64,000 bases of DNA from Mayamaea pseudoterrestris (lineage: Eukaryota > Bacillariophyta > Bacillariophyceae > Sellaphorales > Sellaphoraceae). The DNA lies in the NCBI GenBank assembly GCA_027923505.1, contig BROI01000002.1:372001-436000 (forward strand), written 5' to 3'. The position numbers and the translations under genes were made by a program. The notes beneath the pieces are model-generated. The model worked only from the letters and a program-made list of their open reading frames with translations. It made no database searches and had not been told where the DNA came from. Below, in pieces: positions 44,252 to 55,715 of the stretch (position 1 is its first letter; each line of letters begins with the position of its first letter).

Positions 44252-45622
44252 ATGATGAAGCTTTCGTTCAGTTTAATACTATGTTTAGCTGCCGGAGTGT
44301 TTCTATTGGGGTGGAACGTGTACTTGACCATGGAGCAGATTTCATCATTCGCGCGGCTTCCGCCGCATCAACAAAGCACGAGTAGTGCAAGTTTCCATGC
44401 AATCACTGGCGGAAGTCTCGTTCATAGAGACGCTATGACAGTAAAAGAGAAGAACAATGCTAGCGCAACTGCGTTCCTTTCTTCCAAGCAATCGCCAGCG
44501 GCCATTCAAAGTTGGGCGACACCAATGCTGCAAGGACTCGATCCAGTCTATTTGCACCTCCACGAGGAAGCCGTACGGCGCAGCAACGAGGATTACGAAA
44601 CATCTCATACGCGAGGAGACGTTGGTGTTGTCATTGGACCGACCGATGGAAATTTCTTAAGTCACACACTGCTGGCATTGAGAAGTGCCCGGCGCATGCG
44701 AAACATGCTAGTCGACAAGACCATCAGGATTGCGCTACTGACATCAGCGGAACATGTTCAAATTCTCAAGACGCAATGTGGAGACAGCTTGCTATTGTCA
44801 TTGAATGCATCCTTTTCGGAGACGTGCCGATTGTGGGCCAATGGAAGCTTGCTGGACGACTTGATCGTCATGCCGGATAATGAGTTTCAGCATAATGACA
44901 ATTTCACGCGCCCACTTGATACGCCGTCAAAGTACTGGCTCAAGAGTTTGGCAAGCTACAGGCATGCGCCCTACAAGCTTTCGCTGGTGCTGGATTCGGA
45001 TGCCTTTTCCTGTCCCGGCTTTGAAAACTTGTTCGCCCTGCAGAACCCGCAGACGCAAAACCTTTGGCAATTGCCAAACCAAGCCCTGACCGACTTTGCG
45101 GCCGGCATTGATCAATACGCGTTTGGAACGGGAAACAACAAGCACCTAATTCCGGGCGATCCAAAGCTGTTTGGCGACTACTTTGACTTTGCGGAACGCA
45201 ACACCGGAACCATGCTCTTTTCCTTTCACCGCCAGTTGACGCACACATTTACACACTTTGTGCCACTTGTTTCCGAATACGTTTGGACCCACAAGGCATC
45301 TGCCGAGCATTCCATAGTCAACGATCAATGTCCCTTTCGTCTTGCTTTGTACCTGTTTAAACGCTTTCATCCTGATTTTGTCGACCAGCAAATCCCTCAA
45401 CACGCATCCTGTCGCACCTATCCGCATCATCCCTACGCGGGAACGCATTCAGCCAAGTCGCGCATGATGCCGCTCCTTGCGGATGGAACGGAGTGCAACG
45501 ACTGCATGTGTACGCCCTGCTTGATAACACACTTTTCCACCGACTATCCGGTGCCAGTGCAGGGAAGAATGGGATATGAGGAGGACTTTCGATTGTTGCC
45601 GCCGTACCAGCGGCCCGAGTGA
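44252..45622 (+). CDS. Type II membrane glycosyltransferase-like protein
   Basis: 456 residues, tandem ATGs at 44252. Signal anchor LSFSLILCLAAGVFLLGW at residues 4-22, then a luminal stem and catalytic-like part. GDVGVVIGPTDG-LSHTLLALRSARRM suits a Rossmann-type nucleotide-sugar fold, and KLSLVLDSDAFSCPGF contains a DxD metal/UDP-sugar motif. Later blocks: ERNTGTMLFSFHR, EHSIVNDQCPFRLALY and a C-terminal Cys cluster (CNDCMCTPC). Several N-X-S/T sites agree with a Golgi lumen. The overall pattern resembles nucleotide-diphospho-sugar transferases, and the acceptor is unknown. Single exon. Confidence 0.7.
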   Translation: MMKLSFSLILCLAAGVFLLGWNVYLTMEQISSFARLPPHQQSTSSASFHAITGGSLVHRDAMTVKEKNNASATAFLSSKQSPAAIQSWATPMLQGLDPVYLHLHEEAVRRSNEDYETSHTRGDVGVVIGPTDGNFLSHTLLALRSARRMRNMLVDKTIRIALLTSAEHVQILKTQCGDSLLLSLNASFSETCRLWANGSLLDDLIVMPDNEFQHNDNFTRPLDTPSKYWLKSLASYRHAPYKLSLVLDSDAFSCPGFENLFALQNPQTQNLWQLPNQALTDFAAGIDQYAFGTGNNKHLIPGDPKLFGDYFDFAERNTGTMLFSFHRQLTHTFTHFVPLVSEYVWTHKASAEHSIVNDQCPFRLALYLFKRFHPDFVDQQIPQHASCRTYPHHPYAGTHSAKSRMMPLLADGTECNDCMCTPCLITHFSTDYPVPVQGRMGYEEDFRLLPPYQRPE

Positions 45623-47045
45623 AAGGCTTTGTGCATGCATTAAGCTCGTTTCATAATGATAGCAACATAGAGAATTTTTACAGTTTGTACATATTGGACG
45701 TATCAGAACATATTCAGTAAAGCGAGGCGGCATCATCGTCCGCAAATCTCAATCGTTCCCAGATTCCAGCCGCGAAAACCAAGCCAAGCCCGACGCTCGG
45801 CCTTCAAATGTCAGATAAACAGTCGTGCTACTACTCCAGGCCACCGTTACCAATAACGACTGCTCGCAGCTGTTCTGCGTGATACTTGACACATCGTCGT
45901 GCATCAAGTCGTAATGTTTGATGGCAATTGAGCCTGCCACTCAACTGGTGTACTACGTGATACCAAGGAACTATGCTTTTCGTAAAAAGCATCTCTTTAT
46001 CGAATTGTGCAGTCCACTGTCATTGAACATTGAAAGTTGCTGGCATTCCGATAGATTCCGACGGCGGCGAGTGCTTGTTAAATTTAGTGCTTGCTGAATC
46101 GATCCCGAGATTGGCGTCCATGCATTGCATTCCTTACTTCCATGCGTTCATTCCGTGTTCTTTCCGTTATCTTTTGAACAACTGTATGCGCGCTTGAATG
46201 TAATGCAGAACATCATTGATGCGTAATGCGCAAGCTTCGTTGTCGTCGTCCTGCGTTCAGTGACAGCTGGCATGTTCCGCTGGTCTGCTTCACAGTTCAA
46301 AGCTCATCAACTCCAAGCAAACCTCTCCGGCTCGCATGGAGAACGAAAACCTGCTTTTCAGTTAAAAAAAATGAGCGCACAACAATCGAATTATCAACTT
46401 GGATTGGGACTGTTCAACACTGTTAGCGTCGTCGAAGGAGAGCAAGCCCAAGCCCTCTCCTACTAGTTTCGCTACCTCTCGCCTCGTCCTCGCTCGAATA
46501 GCCCGAGTGCTTTGCTTCCATCTGTCGCAGTAGTTTTTACTCCTCTTACCGACCTTCAATCGCATTGCTGCTGCTGACTGGCAGTGACAGCCTATCCTAC
46601 GACTGTCATGGAGTCTTACGTTGCGGGCGGAAGATCGACCTCACGACCTCACATAGATTCGGAAAAATGTAATACAGCCGACGCGCCATCCACCAATCGC
46701 ATCGTTTTCAAAATGCTTCTTCAACACGCCCAAGAGTCACCTTCCATAATTGACTGCTACAAACGACGTTTCAGGCGTCGCGGTGAAACTCCGAGGTGTC
46801 GTGCGTACTCTAGGAAGGTGACGGAGTCCAAGGCCAACAGATTCTCGTTCCAAACGTTGGTTACTCACATGAGCACTTTTCGAAGATGATGGAGTAGCAC
46901 TAGTCTTTCTTGGAGTATGTTGTTGGCAGTGGAATGATAATTAGCTGCTCGCCATGCTGCTGATTGCACGAAAGCTCGCCGGGACTGCGCACTGCGAACT
47001 GCGACTGCCTCGATGCTCGATGCGCATAGTTTTGGTGACTACGAC
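45623..47045. other. Long intergenic region
   Basis: About 1.4 kb with only short open frames on either strand (for example 46226-46466, 46584-46889), none with recognisable domains or good start context. No tRNA or repeat was recognised. It lies between convergent genes. Confidence 0.35.
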
Positions 47046-48552
47046 CTACGACTCCTCACTGTCAGTCCCAACGGAAGCAGAATTGCTTACCTTCTCTGCT
47101 GCGCTCGCTTTGACATTGGACTCGTCGTTGACAGTCCCCGCCTTGGTTGCAGCAGCAGCGGCAGCAGCATCTTCGACTAGCTCCAGCTCGGATATACGCT
47201 TGATTTGCGGAATCAAGTCGGGTCGTCCCTCGATGAACAGCGGATGCGCATAGCATCCCTTGTTGACTCCCTAGTGACGAGGACGGACGCAACTGGTGAG
47301 GCATTCAAAGTAGAGTTGCAGAGAAACGAAAAACAGTTCATCGTTGAATTGTTGAATCGCACCTGCAGCAGATACGCACCTCGAGGATTCGCAACCAGCC
47401 GTACATTGACAGCTGTCGTTGAAAAGAAGCAAAGTTTTTGTGTCTCTGTCGAACAAGGGAACGAAAAGCTAGAGTGATGAGAGCCACGCTGGTTGCTGCA
47501 TTGCAAATGATCTTATTTGACACAAAGCAACAACTTACAAAGTATTTTGGAAAGACATGCTTCGTCAGCTCCTTTGGCTGCGGGATTCGCACGGCGCTTC
47601 CATCAGCGGTAAAGTGAATCAAGTGACCATGCCTTTCAAGCTTGGCAGTTTCAATCATGCGAAGAAGCTTGCTCGGAAAGGTTACGGTTCGATATTGTCG
47701 GCGAGTGGCGCACTTGAGTCGAACGTTGCCAGGCATTTCACCGGAAGCAGACGCTGCGGCAGCCGCCGCCAGCACCAGTGTTGGAGACTTGATGATGGTG
47801 CGATTAAATGAAGATGGAGATTGCTGCTTATTATTTGATGCTGATATGATAGAACTAGATTGCTTCGAGTCGGGCTGGCCGGTTGCTGCTGCCGATGCTG
47901 AAAATTCAAGCGGTCCTCGACTGCTGCTCCCTGCTTCGCTCCGGTCAGTGCTATAGTGCGCTCCCATTTTGCCTGAGAGTAGCTGATCCAGATTTGATAT
48001 TCCTATAGATGTATCGAAGGCGCCGAGTCGTGGGAAATTTGATGGTTGTTGCTGCTGCTGCTGCCTTGAATCAGTTGAAAGGTTGACGCTTGCTGGAAAC
48101 GGCAGTTGATTAGCGATTGATTTCTGCTGCATGCTCAGCGGCAGCAAGGCTTGATGAAGCGATAGTGAAGGATATGCAGGTTGAAGAGCAGCCGATGATG
48201 TCGAAGATGAATATGGTACTGCAGGCAGCGACCATGTTGAAGCGTTGCCTAATCCAGCATCCATATGCAGCGGCTGCAGTTGCGGCGCGTGCGCCGGCAC
48301 TGGCGCAGATTGATACAAAAGATTATCTTTGGATTGAAGTGACTGCGCGAGCATATTTGACAGCCGCAAGGCTCGAATTCGTCTCTCATGCTGCAGTAAA
48401 AGCATCAACTCTGGCGAATATTCAGTCGCTGAAGCAGCGAGTACCTCCAGTTGCTGCAGCCGCCTCGCCGACTCGCTGGTTTCTGAAAATTGAGATGCAT
48501 CTTCTGATGGAGTCTCTGCGTCTCTTCCATCACCAAGAGAGCGAGAGTTCAT
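47046..48552 (-). CDS. HSF-type transcription factor with C-terminal DNA-binding domain (second copy)
   Basis: Exons 48552-47539, 47445-47380 and 47270-47046; introns 93 and 109 nt, both in phase 0; 434 residues. N-terminal 290 residues are Gln/Ser/Ala rich with SLSLHQALLPLSMQQKSIAN and a six-Gln run. The HSF domain begins at FPSKLLRMIETA (about 292), continues HFTADGSAV, FPKYF, then (exon 2) RHKNFASFQRQLSMYGWLRI and (exon 3) GCYAHPLFIEGRPDLIPQIKRI. An eight-Ala stretch and an acidic Ser tail follow. The canonical FSSFVRQLNxYGF helix is replaced by FASFQRQLSMYGW. A GTAAGC at the end of the AAEK block could be a further donor, but the frame closes with a TAG at 47046 without it. Confidence 0.85.
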
Positions 48553-50333
48553 TATCAAAGGCGAGACTCGCTGTCAGTCAATATATGTAAAGGAAGGAGT
48601 ATGCCTGCACAGCAGTGCGTCGTCGCAGTTTTGTTGGCTTCTCGTTGCTCTTCGAAAGCCACGGACGTTCCACTTTAAGAAGGGCCCACTGACTCATGGG
48701 ACATCGAGATGACATCGCATTCTACTATTGCCGGTCATTGATTCTTGGATAGGCATATACAAAACATACGTCGGGATCATTTGAAATGACTCAAAATTAT
48801 TGCCTCGAACACTTTGCATGCATACCTCGCGGTCATTTGCAACCTTTCATTCATGCATAGCGGAAGTAGTGATTCCCATCGGCGAAATAATTGATTCGGG
48901 GCCATTGCTTTGATACCGTTGTTATCAAGTGAGTATCCAGCGACAAAACGATACAGTCGACGACTGATTTCTACGATTAGTTATGAGCACGTTGTTATTG
49001 ACGGCCGGAGTTTTAGGAGCTATTGCATGGCTGCATGCACAACAAGATTGGTGTAATGGAAGGAAGTGGCGATGGTGGATGGTGTTTGGCGTCGGCCTTG
49101 CGTGTTGCATGTTGCATGAGTTCTTTTTGCTGACTTTTCCCTCAATGCCGGAAGTGTCAACATGAAGCTCGGACTCTCGCAAGAGACCCCTTCGTTGTGA
49201 GTTGTAAGCCGAGCCTTGAATATCTCCCGTTCGTGGAATCTAAGATGCAAGTCGCTGACGAGCTGACAAGAGGGTGGTTTACGGGACATGATTCAAGTCT
49301 GCTGCGCGCTGACATGAGACGAGGTTAGATGGTAGGCCGAGGACATTGAGACTCTTTACAGATGGGAAATCTTTTCATGACTTCGACTACCCGCTGGACG
49401 TTATGCTTGCCCAGACACTATGCCTTCAAGACGCTGTGCGCTAGGCTACTGCATGAGGTTGCTCAAATTTCCGTCGCTGCCGATGTATCATTCCGATTCG
49501 CTGTATATCATACACTTGGACATTGTCAGAGCAGCTGCGGTGACACCTGTTGTCCCGCCTCGCACCAGAGGGTTGCGCGACGGATGAACGCGTCATAAAC
49601 AGCAAACGCCGGACCTATCGCAACTATGATGCAATCCAAACTCGCTAAATAATGTGGAGTTTTCCTTATCAGCTTGTACCTACTTTCATGGATAAATCCT
49701 TTGCACCTTAGAAGGTATGAATGCGACAACTGGTGGGATAGATCAAGGTGCTAGCACAACAGCGGACTTCCACCTTGTAGGATGGACTCCCTTATCTTTA
49801 GCAGAGAAGAATGGCAGCTGCTAAGCTTCGATAAGAGTTGTACCGGTAGGCAATGCCGTACATTGTATGATAGTTTACGGTAGTTCTTGCCGAATGTCGG
49901 TAGCTTTGGTGATACTACGACACGAGAAAGTGATGGACGATCGCGAAGCCATCTCGAAAACTCAGTCATTTTGAGAATTCGAAGAACCAATCATTGGCTC
50001 AGAAATTGCCACGTACATTCATCGTCACAGTATCATTTGCGAGAATATCACGCGAAGCCATCCAATCAGCGCGTCGATAGACGTCAGCCTACAGACACCG
50101 CCAGTGTATCAATCACAAATTGATTCGGAAAGGCGAAAACGGAAGCTGTTGCCCAAACATGCCTTGCTTGGCAATCATTCGTTCGACGGCCATTGCTATA
50201 GCTACGCAAGTTAAGGAACATCACGATGATGACTGACTAGACTACTAAGGAAATACTCTCAATACTGACGATATGAGACAAAAAGTAACTCAACAGTGCC
50301 AAAATTGAACAAGATTGACTGTCATTTCGCATT
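48553..50333. other. Intergenic region between two HSF genes
   Basis: About 1.8 kb. It holds TACCGGTA at 49841-49848 and a 60-residue open frame at 48983-49165 with two hydrophobic segments (LLLTAGVLGAIAWL; WWMVFGVGLACCMLHEFFLLTF) that could be a micro-membrane protein but has no other support. Nothing else recognised. Confidence 0.3.
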
Positions 50334-51712
50334 CTACTCGTCGTCATCCTTGGCCTTGGGCTTGCCTGATCCCTTTTGCGCGGGAGCTTCCAGCTCGGAG
50401 ACTCGCTTGATTTGTGCCACCAAGTCTGGTCGATTCTTGCGAAAGAGTGGATGCATGTATGCGCCTCGGTTAGGGCCTGTGATTGAACGAGCGAGACTGA
50501 GTGACTCGACCTTTTTGACGACAAGCCAAGCTGAAAATGATGCACGAATTTACCTTCCATGATTCGCGTGAATCCATACATTGATAGCTGTCTACGAAAG
50601 GAAGCATAGTTTTGATGTCGCTGTGAAAAGAGGACTAAAGGTTTGAGGCAAGTGTTCATCGCTTTAACTTTTGACGACTATTCTCGACTCACAAAAAACT
50701 TTGGAAAGAGCTCCAGCTCTAGAAATGGCGACGTTTGAAAGGCAGTTCCATCTGATGTAAACGAAATCAAGTGCTCCAAATCCAGTCGCTTTGCTTCCTC
50801 CATCATATTCAAGAGCTTCATTGGAAATGGTTCGCTGCGATAGCGTCGGCTCGTGGCGTCGGAGGAATAAACGTTCGTCGACGACGCCGTTGCGGCACTC
50901 GTATTTCCAGTGTTATCCGACTCGGATATGCGAGGCACTGATTGACTGTCTTGACGAGACACTGATCGAGAAGATGCAAATGATTGCTGTGGATTGGATT
51001 CATTGTCAAACCGAGGGCGCTTCATGGGGAGTCGTCGGCCCGAGAGAAGCGTTCCTTCCTCGCGCGCTCGAATACTTGGTCTTCTGGAGACTGCCAATTC
51101 CCTGGATCGAGCTGCAGCCTGCTCCAACAGTAGCTGCTGCTGCAAACGTTCTTGCTGCTGCTGAATCAAGCTGGAGGATGGTGCTTGCAGATAATTGTTG
51201 AGCGGAAGGTTTGATCCAAGTAATGGCCACTGAGGAGACGTTGAATTCATCAACTGCTGTCGTTGAAGAAGCAGCGCATGCTCCTGCGCCAAGACTTGAC
51301 TCAAGTGAGAATTGGGTAATAGAGGGTTCGCATACACTGCCTGCGACCGAGCCAGTGCTGCAGCCTGCAGTAGCATTTGCTGCTGCGAGGCAGCTGCCGA
51401 TGCCATGGCAGTGTAGTATCGCTCCGCTGCCGTTGGAAAGGGCGAAGCGAAAGGATTTACAGCCAGCATATTGCTCGGTATTTGCAATGCATTACTATTG
51501 ATTCGCTCCTGGAGAAGCATGTCTAGCACGTTTGCCGAAGATTGTGGGAATTGTGAGGCGACTCCTGGTACAGCGAGAAAAGCCGGCTGTTGTGAAAGTT
51601 GCTGCTGCTGATTGCGAGCCAAAAGTAATGCTTGCAAGGCTTGAATCTCTGAGTCGGGTTCTATTACCTCAGCATCGTTATCATCTTCTTCTGCACGATG
51701 GTTGGGTTCCAT
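50334..51712 (-). CDS. HSF-type transcription factor with C-terminal DNA-binding domain (third copy)
   Basis: Exons 51712-50693, 50620-50554 and 50476-50334; introns 72 and 77 nt, phases 0 and 1; 409 residues. Acidic first 20 residues, then Gln/Ala/Leu-rich sequence with many Gln runs and a basic RRLPMKRPRFDNE patch (possible nuclear signal). HSF domain from FPMKLLNMMEEA (about 296): FTSDGTAF, LFPKFF, then RHQNYASFRRQLSMYGFTRI and AYMHPLFRKNRPDLVAQIKRV. Ends in a short Lys/Asp tail. It lies 1.8 kb from the second copy in the same orientation and resembles it in the exon 2-3 region, suggesting an old tandem duplication. Confidence 0.85.
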
Positions 51713-52186
51713 TGGAATGGGCGGTTGCGAAACATGCGATGCGACTTGATAGCGTATGTAGGGTGACTACCTACAATCGACTTCTGTGATATTCTCATGG
51801 CCGCCGACGTAGCGAGGTCACATTTTCGCGCGATGCATGTTCGCGAAGATTGGGTTCGAACGTCAACCTGACGCTGGGAAGCGATACTGAAAAGAAAACT
51901 TTGTGGCAGAAAACAAGGAGCTATGCTATGTACATCATGAATTCGCGATGATCCACCGGCAAGAGAGTGAACATTGGAAAACGTAACGTCATGTAGCGCT
52001 CCGGTCGAAGAACTATGGTTCACAGTCAGCTGTTAAAAGATGATGCAGGGCTGGCTCCGCGAGACCAAGCAGATAAATTTTACTAGCAATCAGCTTTGGT
52101 TCCAGCAATTGGGTGTGCAGTTGTATAGAAGATTTCTATGCTGTCGGAATAACAAGTGAAGTGATCCGTGGCTAACTCGAGAGAGG
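51713..52186. other. Intergenic, promoter of third HSF
   Basis: 474 bases between the HSF start and the next minus-strand stop. No feature recognised. Confidence 0.3.
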
Positions 52187-52777
52187 CTATTTGACCGTCT
52201 GTCGAGTAACAACATCGAATTTCTTCGCGGGCACGGTGGTTCTTCGTCGTTTCACCTGGTCACGATACAAGCGCTGGCCGCATTGAATCTGGTTTGGCGG
52301 ACAGCCGGCTTGCTTACACCCAACTCCACCATCGCAAAGGAAAACATAGCCGCGACCACACACCGGTGCACAAGCAATAAGCGTATATACGTCGTCGCCG
52401 TCAACTATGACTTTGACAGCCGAGGCAGAGTTCACAATAACTTGCTCGTGGTTTTCGTCAGTGTAGTAGAGAAGCATTTCTTTCTCGTAGAATTTTGACG
52501 AACCAAAGTAGCGCGGATAGTCCTTGATTGCGCTAAACGCCTTCTGACGGACGAATGTCAAGAACTCTGCAGCTTTCTTATCATTTGCGTTGATATACTC
52601 GGTAACATCCAGCAAGATACTCATGCGTCTCGTGGAATACTGGCAAGCCACCTTGAGCACTCGAGGACCTTGCTGCTTGGGCTCGACCTCCATACCAATG
52701 ACATATGACGACGAGGACGAAACCAATGTGCCGTCCGACATCGCCGTGCCCGCAAAGCTATCAATGTTCTTGGTCAT
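52187..52777 (-). CDS. Uncharacterised 196-residue protein
   Basis: ATG 52777, single exon. After a Ser-rich start, the sequence is evenly mixed and looks like a folded soluble domain (VLKVACQYSTRRMSILLDVTEY, FVRQKAFSAIKDYPRYFGSS, MLLYYTDENHEQVIVNSA, VDGDDVYTLIACAPVCGRGYVFL). The end has six Cys in CAPVCGRGYVFLCDGG-CKQAGCPP--C, possibly a metal or disulfide site, then a basic tail. The YTDENHEQVIV/VDGDD pattern recalls PB1-like ubiquitin folds only vaguely. Function unknown. Confidence 0.55.
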   Translation of the reverse strand: MTKNIDSFAGTAMSDGTLVSSSSSYVIGMEVEPKQQGPRVLKVACQYSTRRMSILLDVTEYINANDKKAAEFLTFVRQKAFSAIKDYPRYFGSSKFYEKEMLLYYTDENHEQVIVNSASAVKVIVDGDDVYTLIACAPVCGRGYVFLCDGGVGCKQAGCPPNQIQCGQRLYRDQVKRRRTTVPAKKFDVVTRQTVK

Positions 52778-53398
52778 GGTCTACTAATTTGGCAAAATGA
52801 ATTACAAAGACCAACATAAATTTGTGCGATACTGTGACGGACGATATCTTTTACAGGTAAACCTAGATTGGGCTCTCAACAAGGCGTCCCTTGAAAGTCC
52901 CAAGATTTCGCATTTCATCGCAAGGCTAAAGCGTCAATGAGTTCCACAATACATTTGCACGCGCAATGGGATGTTTCTTTAGCATTTCTCTGTTCATTCA
53001 CAATGTATTACAAATTGTTGCATATGCGAACATAGCGGTATCTCTTGCGTCTCGAGTCTAAATGAACTTTGCCTCAAGTGGGATAGCTCGCAATCGCATC
53101 GGTATTAACTGCGACATTCGAAAGGCGAAGAACGACGCGCGATGACGAAGAAGTGATGGCGACGATGCACACTTCTTGGAGACCTAATCACTTTTGAGCT
53201 TGATCAGTGCTAAACAAGTAGATTATTAGTATCCAACTAGCGACATCCAGCGCATATAGAAGAGACTCCTGCAGTGCCAGTCAACACGTTCTTGCTTCCT
53301 TTAAACTCAAATCTCAACCAATATTCGCTGCTATTCGGCAAGCTGCACGTTTCGCTTCAGCCATTACAAGCGAGACTTGGACGCGTTTCAGTTCAAGC
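52778..53398. other. Divergent intergenic region
   Basis: About 620 bases between the starts of a minus-strand unknown gene and the mitochondrial carrier. No site or RNA recognised. Confidence 0.3.
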
Positions 53399-54556
53399 AT
53401 GACTGTTAATGAAAGAAATAATGTCAATGATGAAACTAATATACGACAAGAGACAGCTCCTGAAGTGCATATTCGTCGGCATGCGACCCAAGTCGCCATG
53501 GAAACCCTTTCCTACAAGTCCATTGTCAACAGCGTCACGGCAGGCTACGTGGCTGGTGTTTGCGGAACCGTCATTGGACATCCATTTGATTCGGCCAAGG
53601 TATGGTTGCAAACCAAGGACTATTCAGTGGTTGGAACAACGAGAAGTGTCAGTAGCAGCAACGCAACTGCAGCAAACGTGGCATCAGCCGCATCGCCTGC
53701 AACATCAATCAGCAGCAACAACAACACCTTTCAGTTCACTACTCTTCGACAATACGCCACAAAATCATTGGATTACACGCGAGCACTATACCGAGGCGTC
53801 TCTGGCCCGTTACTAACCGTCGGCCTCGTCCAGTCGGTCAACTTTGCCGTCTACGATGCCTCGCGGCGCATGCTGTACGGACTCGATTATCCGGATCAAG
53901 CTTCCTCGGGCAAAAGTCTCGACTACTTGCACCATGACAGTTTAACGAACGTGGCCATGGCCAGTGCATTCTCCGGTTCCGTCTTGTCACTTTTTACGCT
54001 GCCAATGATTACCATCAAGACGCAGCAGCAGGTGCGCAACGTAAGCTTGCGGCAAGCTTTGACGGAACTGTCGTGGAGGCAGGCACGTCGGGCAATGCTT
54101 CCGCACGTTGCCACGGAGACGGGTGGACGGGCCATTTACTTTGGCACGTATGAAGGACTCAAGCGATACTTGCTCGCGTATCAGCAGCAGCAATCGGCAC
54201 TGCAGCAACTGCCATCAAGTACGTTTCATCACGACACATCATTCACCCTACACAACGTCAAGCACGACACCAAGATTAGCCTGCAGCAACGCATGCTTTG
54301 CGCCGCCGCCAGTGGCTTGACCTGCTGGACGGTCATTTTCCCACTCGACGTTCTTCGGTCTCGCCTGCTGGCTGGTCACGACGCGACGGCTCACGTTAGC
54401 GCGTGGCAGGCCACCAAGGACTTGTATAAACAGTCTGGTGTTCGCGGCTTTTACCGGGGCTTTTCCGTGACAGTCTTAAGGGCGGGGCCAGTCGCGGCGG
54501 TGGTGTTGCCCATTTACGATGTGGCGCTGGAGGCACTGTCGGCGTGGAATGTTTGA
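53399..54556 (+). CDS. Mitochondrial carrier family protein (SLC25)
   Basis: 385 residues, ATG 53399, single exon. Three carrier repeats: repeat 1 with AGYVAGVCGTVIGHPFDSAKVWLQT, repeat 2 with degenerate LPMITIKTQQQV, repeat 3 with FPLDVLRSRLLAG and RGFYRGFSVTVLRAGPVAAVVLPIYD. Six helices in the inner mitochondrial membrane exchange metabolites; the sequence best recalls the amino-acid/acyl-carnitine branch (SLC25A29/45-like), but the substrate cannot be fixed. An extended N-terminus (about 30 residues) and two Ser/Gln-rich loop insertions make it longer than the usual 300 residues. Repeat 2 lacks the acidic residue of PX[DE]XX[KR]. Confidence 0.85.
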   Translation: MTVNERNNVNDETNIRQETAPEVHIRRHATQVAMETLSYKSIVNSVTAGYVAGVCGTVIGHPFDSAKVWLQTKDYSVVGTTRSVSSSNATAANVASAASPATSISSNNNTFQFTTLRQYATKSLDYTRALYRGVSGPLLTVGLVQSVNFAVYDASRRMLYGLDYPDQASSGKSLDYLHHDSLTNVAMASAFSGSVLSLFTLPMITIKTQQQVRNVSLRQALTELSWRQARRAMLPHVATETGGRAIYFGTYEGLKRYLLAYQQQQSALQQLPSSTFHHDTSFTLHNVKHDTKISLQQRMLCAAASGLTCWTVIFPLDVLRSRLLAGHDATAHVSAWQATKDLYKQSGVRGFYRGFSVTVLRAGPVAAVVLPIYDVALEALSAWNV

Positions 54557-54842
54557 GTGATGATTTGACGATTGGCATGTCAGCATGCAGTAGGTCATGC
54601 GCTGGCATGATGATAGTGCATCTACTTGTACGGTAGAATTGACGCGTCTGAAACTGACCGACTGCGAGCAAAGTGTCTAATCACACCGCCCGATTTCTCT
54701 ACCTACTACTCATCTTCTCCCATGACGGTTGCTTTCCATCCGGTGCTACATTGTGTAGACAAAACAAGAACGTCCACAAGAGAAGCAAGATGATAGGCTA
54801 GAGATGATACAAATATAGACTCTCGATGTTGTCTGATGGCAA

Positions 54843-55715
54843 CTAGACGCATTTCTTGCCCTTTAGCTGAGAATGGTGAGTTCCCATGAACTTATCAAGA
54901 AATTCAATCTCGGCATAGTTAACGTTCAAGTAGCAGTGGTGATAGTAGTGATACTCTCCGTCAAACAACCAACCCAGAATCCCAGGCGCACCTCCAAAGC
55001 CGGAGTGCCCACAGGCTCCATCCCAGCCGTGCCAGGCAAAGAGACAAAGATGTGTGGCCAAGTGGGTGGGGAACAGCAACACGCAGAAACCAAACGACGG
55101 CAGCTCCATGACAATGTACTCCACAAAGGAATCCAGCCAGGCGCCACTTGCGATAATTTGCTGCAAGATTGTCAAGTAAGGTGAGCACCGAACGGTGTAG
55201 TTAAGCAGTGTGGGTGTGATTGATGAAGCAGAAGGTTTACACACTCACCTTTGGATTCATGTGGTGCCGCCGATGGAATCGATAAAGAGTCGGGTGGTGC
55301 AAAGCGTAGTGTACCGCAAACGCCCAAATCTTTCCAAGTACGTAGCCTGCGACGAGCTTGGCGATAGACTCAACTAACGTATCATGCGATTCTGTGAAGC
55401 GGCCAAAGACCTGTGAGCGGGCTTGCCACAGCCTACACATATCACGCGCCACAACTTACGCGAAACTTCCTTGGCTCGATACCAAAAGCAAAAGGTCATG
55501 AACGGAACAAAAAGTAGAGCCATGTCGAGGCAGAAGCTCTTCCATCCTTCGATGTAGTGCTCTATGGTCGCGACACGACGCGGATTCATTGAAAATTCTT
55601 TCCATTTGCCCGACAAATCGAGGTACATGACAATAGCGCAACATATCGCATGGCTGGTCATCAAGATAACCGCAGCTTGAAGTGCTTTTTGGAGCGCATA
55701 CTCAATCTCACTCAT
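54843..55715 (-). CDS. Fatty acid hydroxylase / sterol desaturase family protein, three exons
   Basis: Membrane di-iron oxygenase of the ERG25/sterol-desaturase superfamily; substrate unknown. Model: 55715-55483, 55432-55249, 55160-54843, 244 residues. The second intron (88 nt, GTGAGT..GCAG, phase 0) is firm. The first is only 50 nt (GTATCG..GTAG) and is chosen because it alone restores the frame; a stronger-looking GTAAGT donor at about 55464 breaks it. His boxes: VHYALHHPTLYRFHRRHH (HX3H and HX2HH pattern) and a C-terminal EYHYYHHCYLNVNY...THH. Hydrophobic helices flank them. The final CysVal ending lacks a clear KKXX signal, although KGKKCV is near one. It would act in the ER or plastid envelope. 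Confidence 0.75.

Noticed and set aside
48983-49165. 60-residue two-helix open frame
   Set aside because: Could be a micro-membrane protein, but length and context are within chance expectation.
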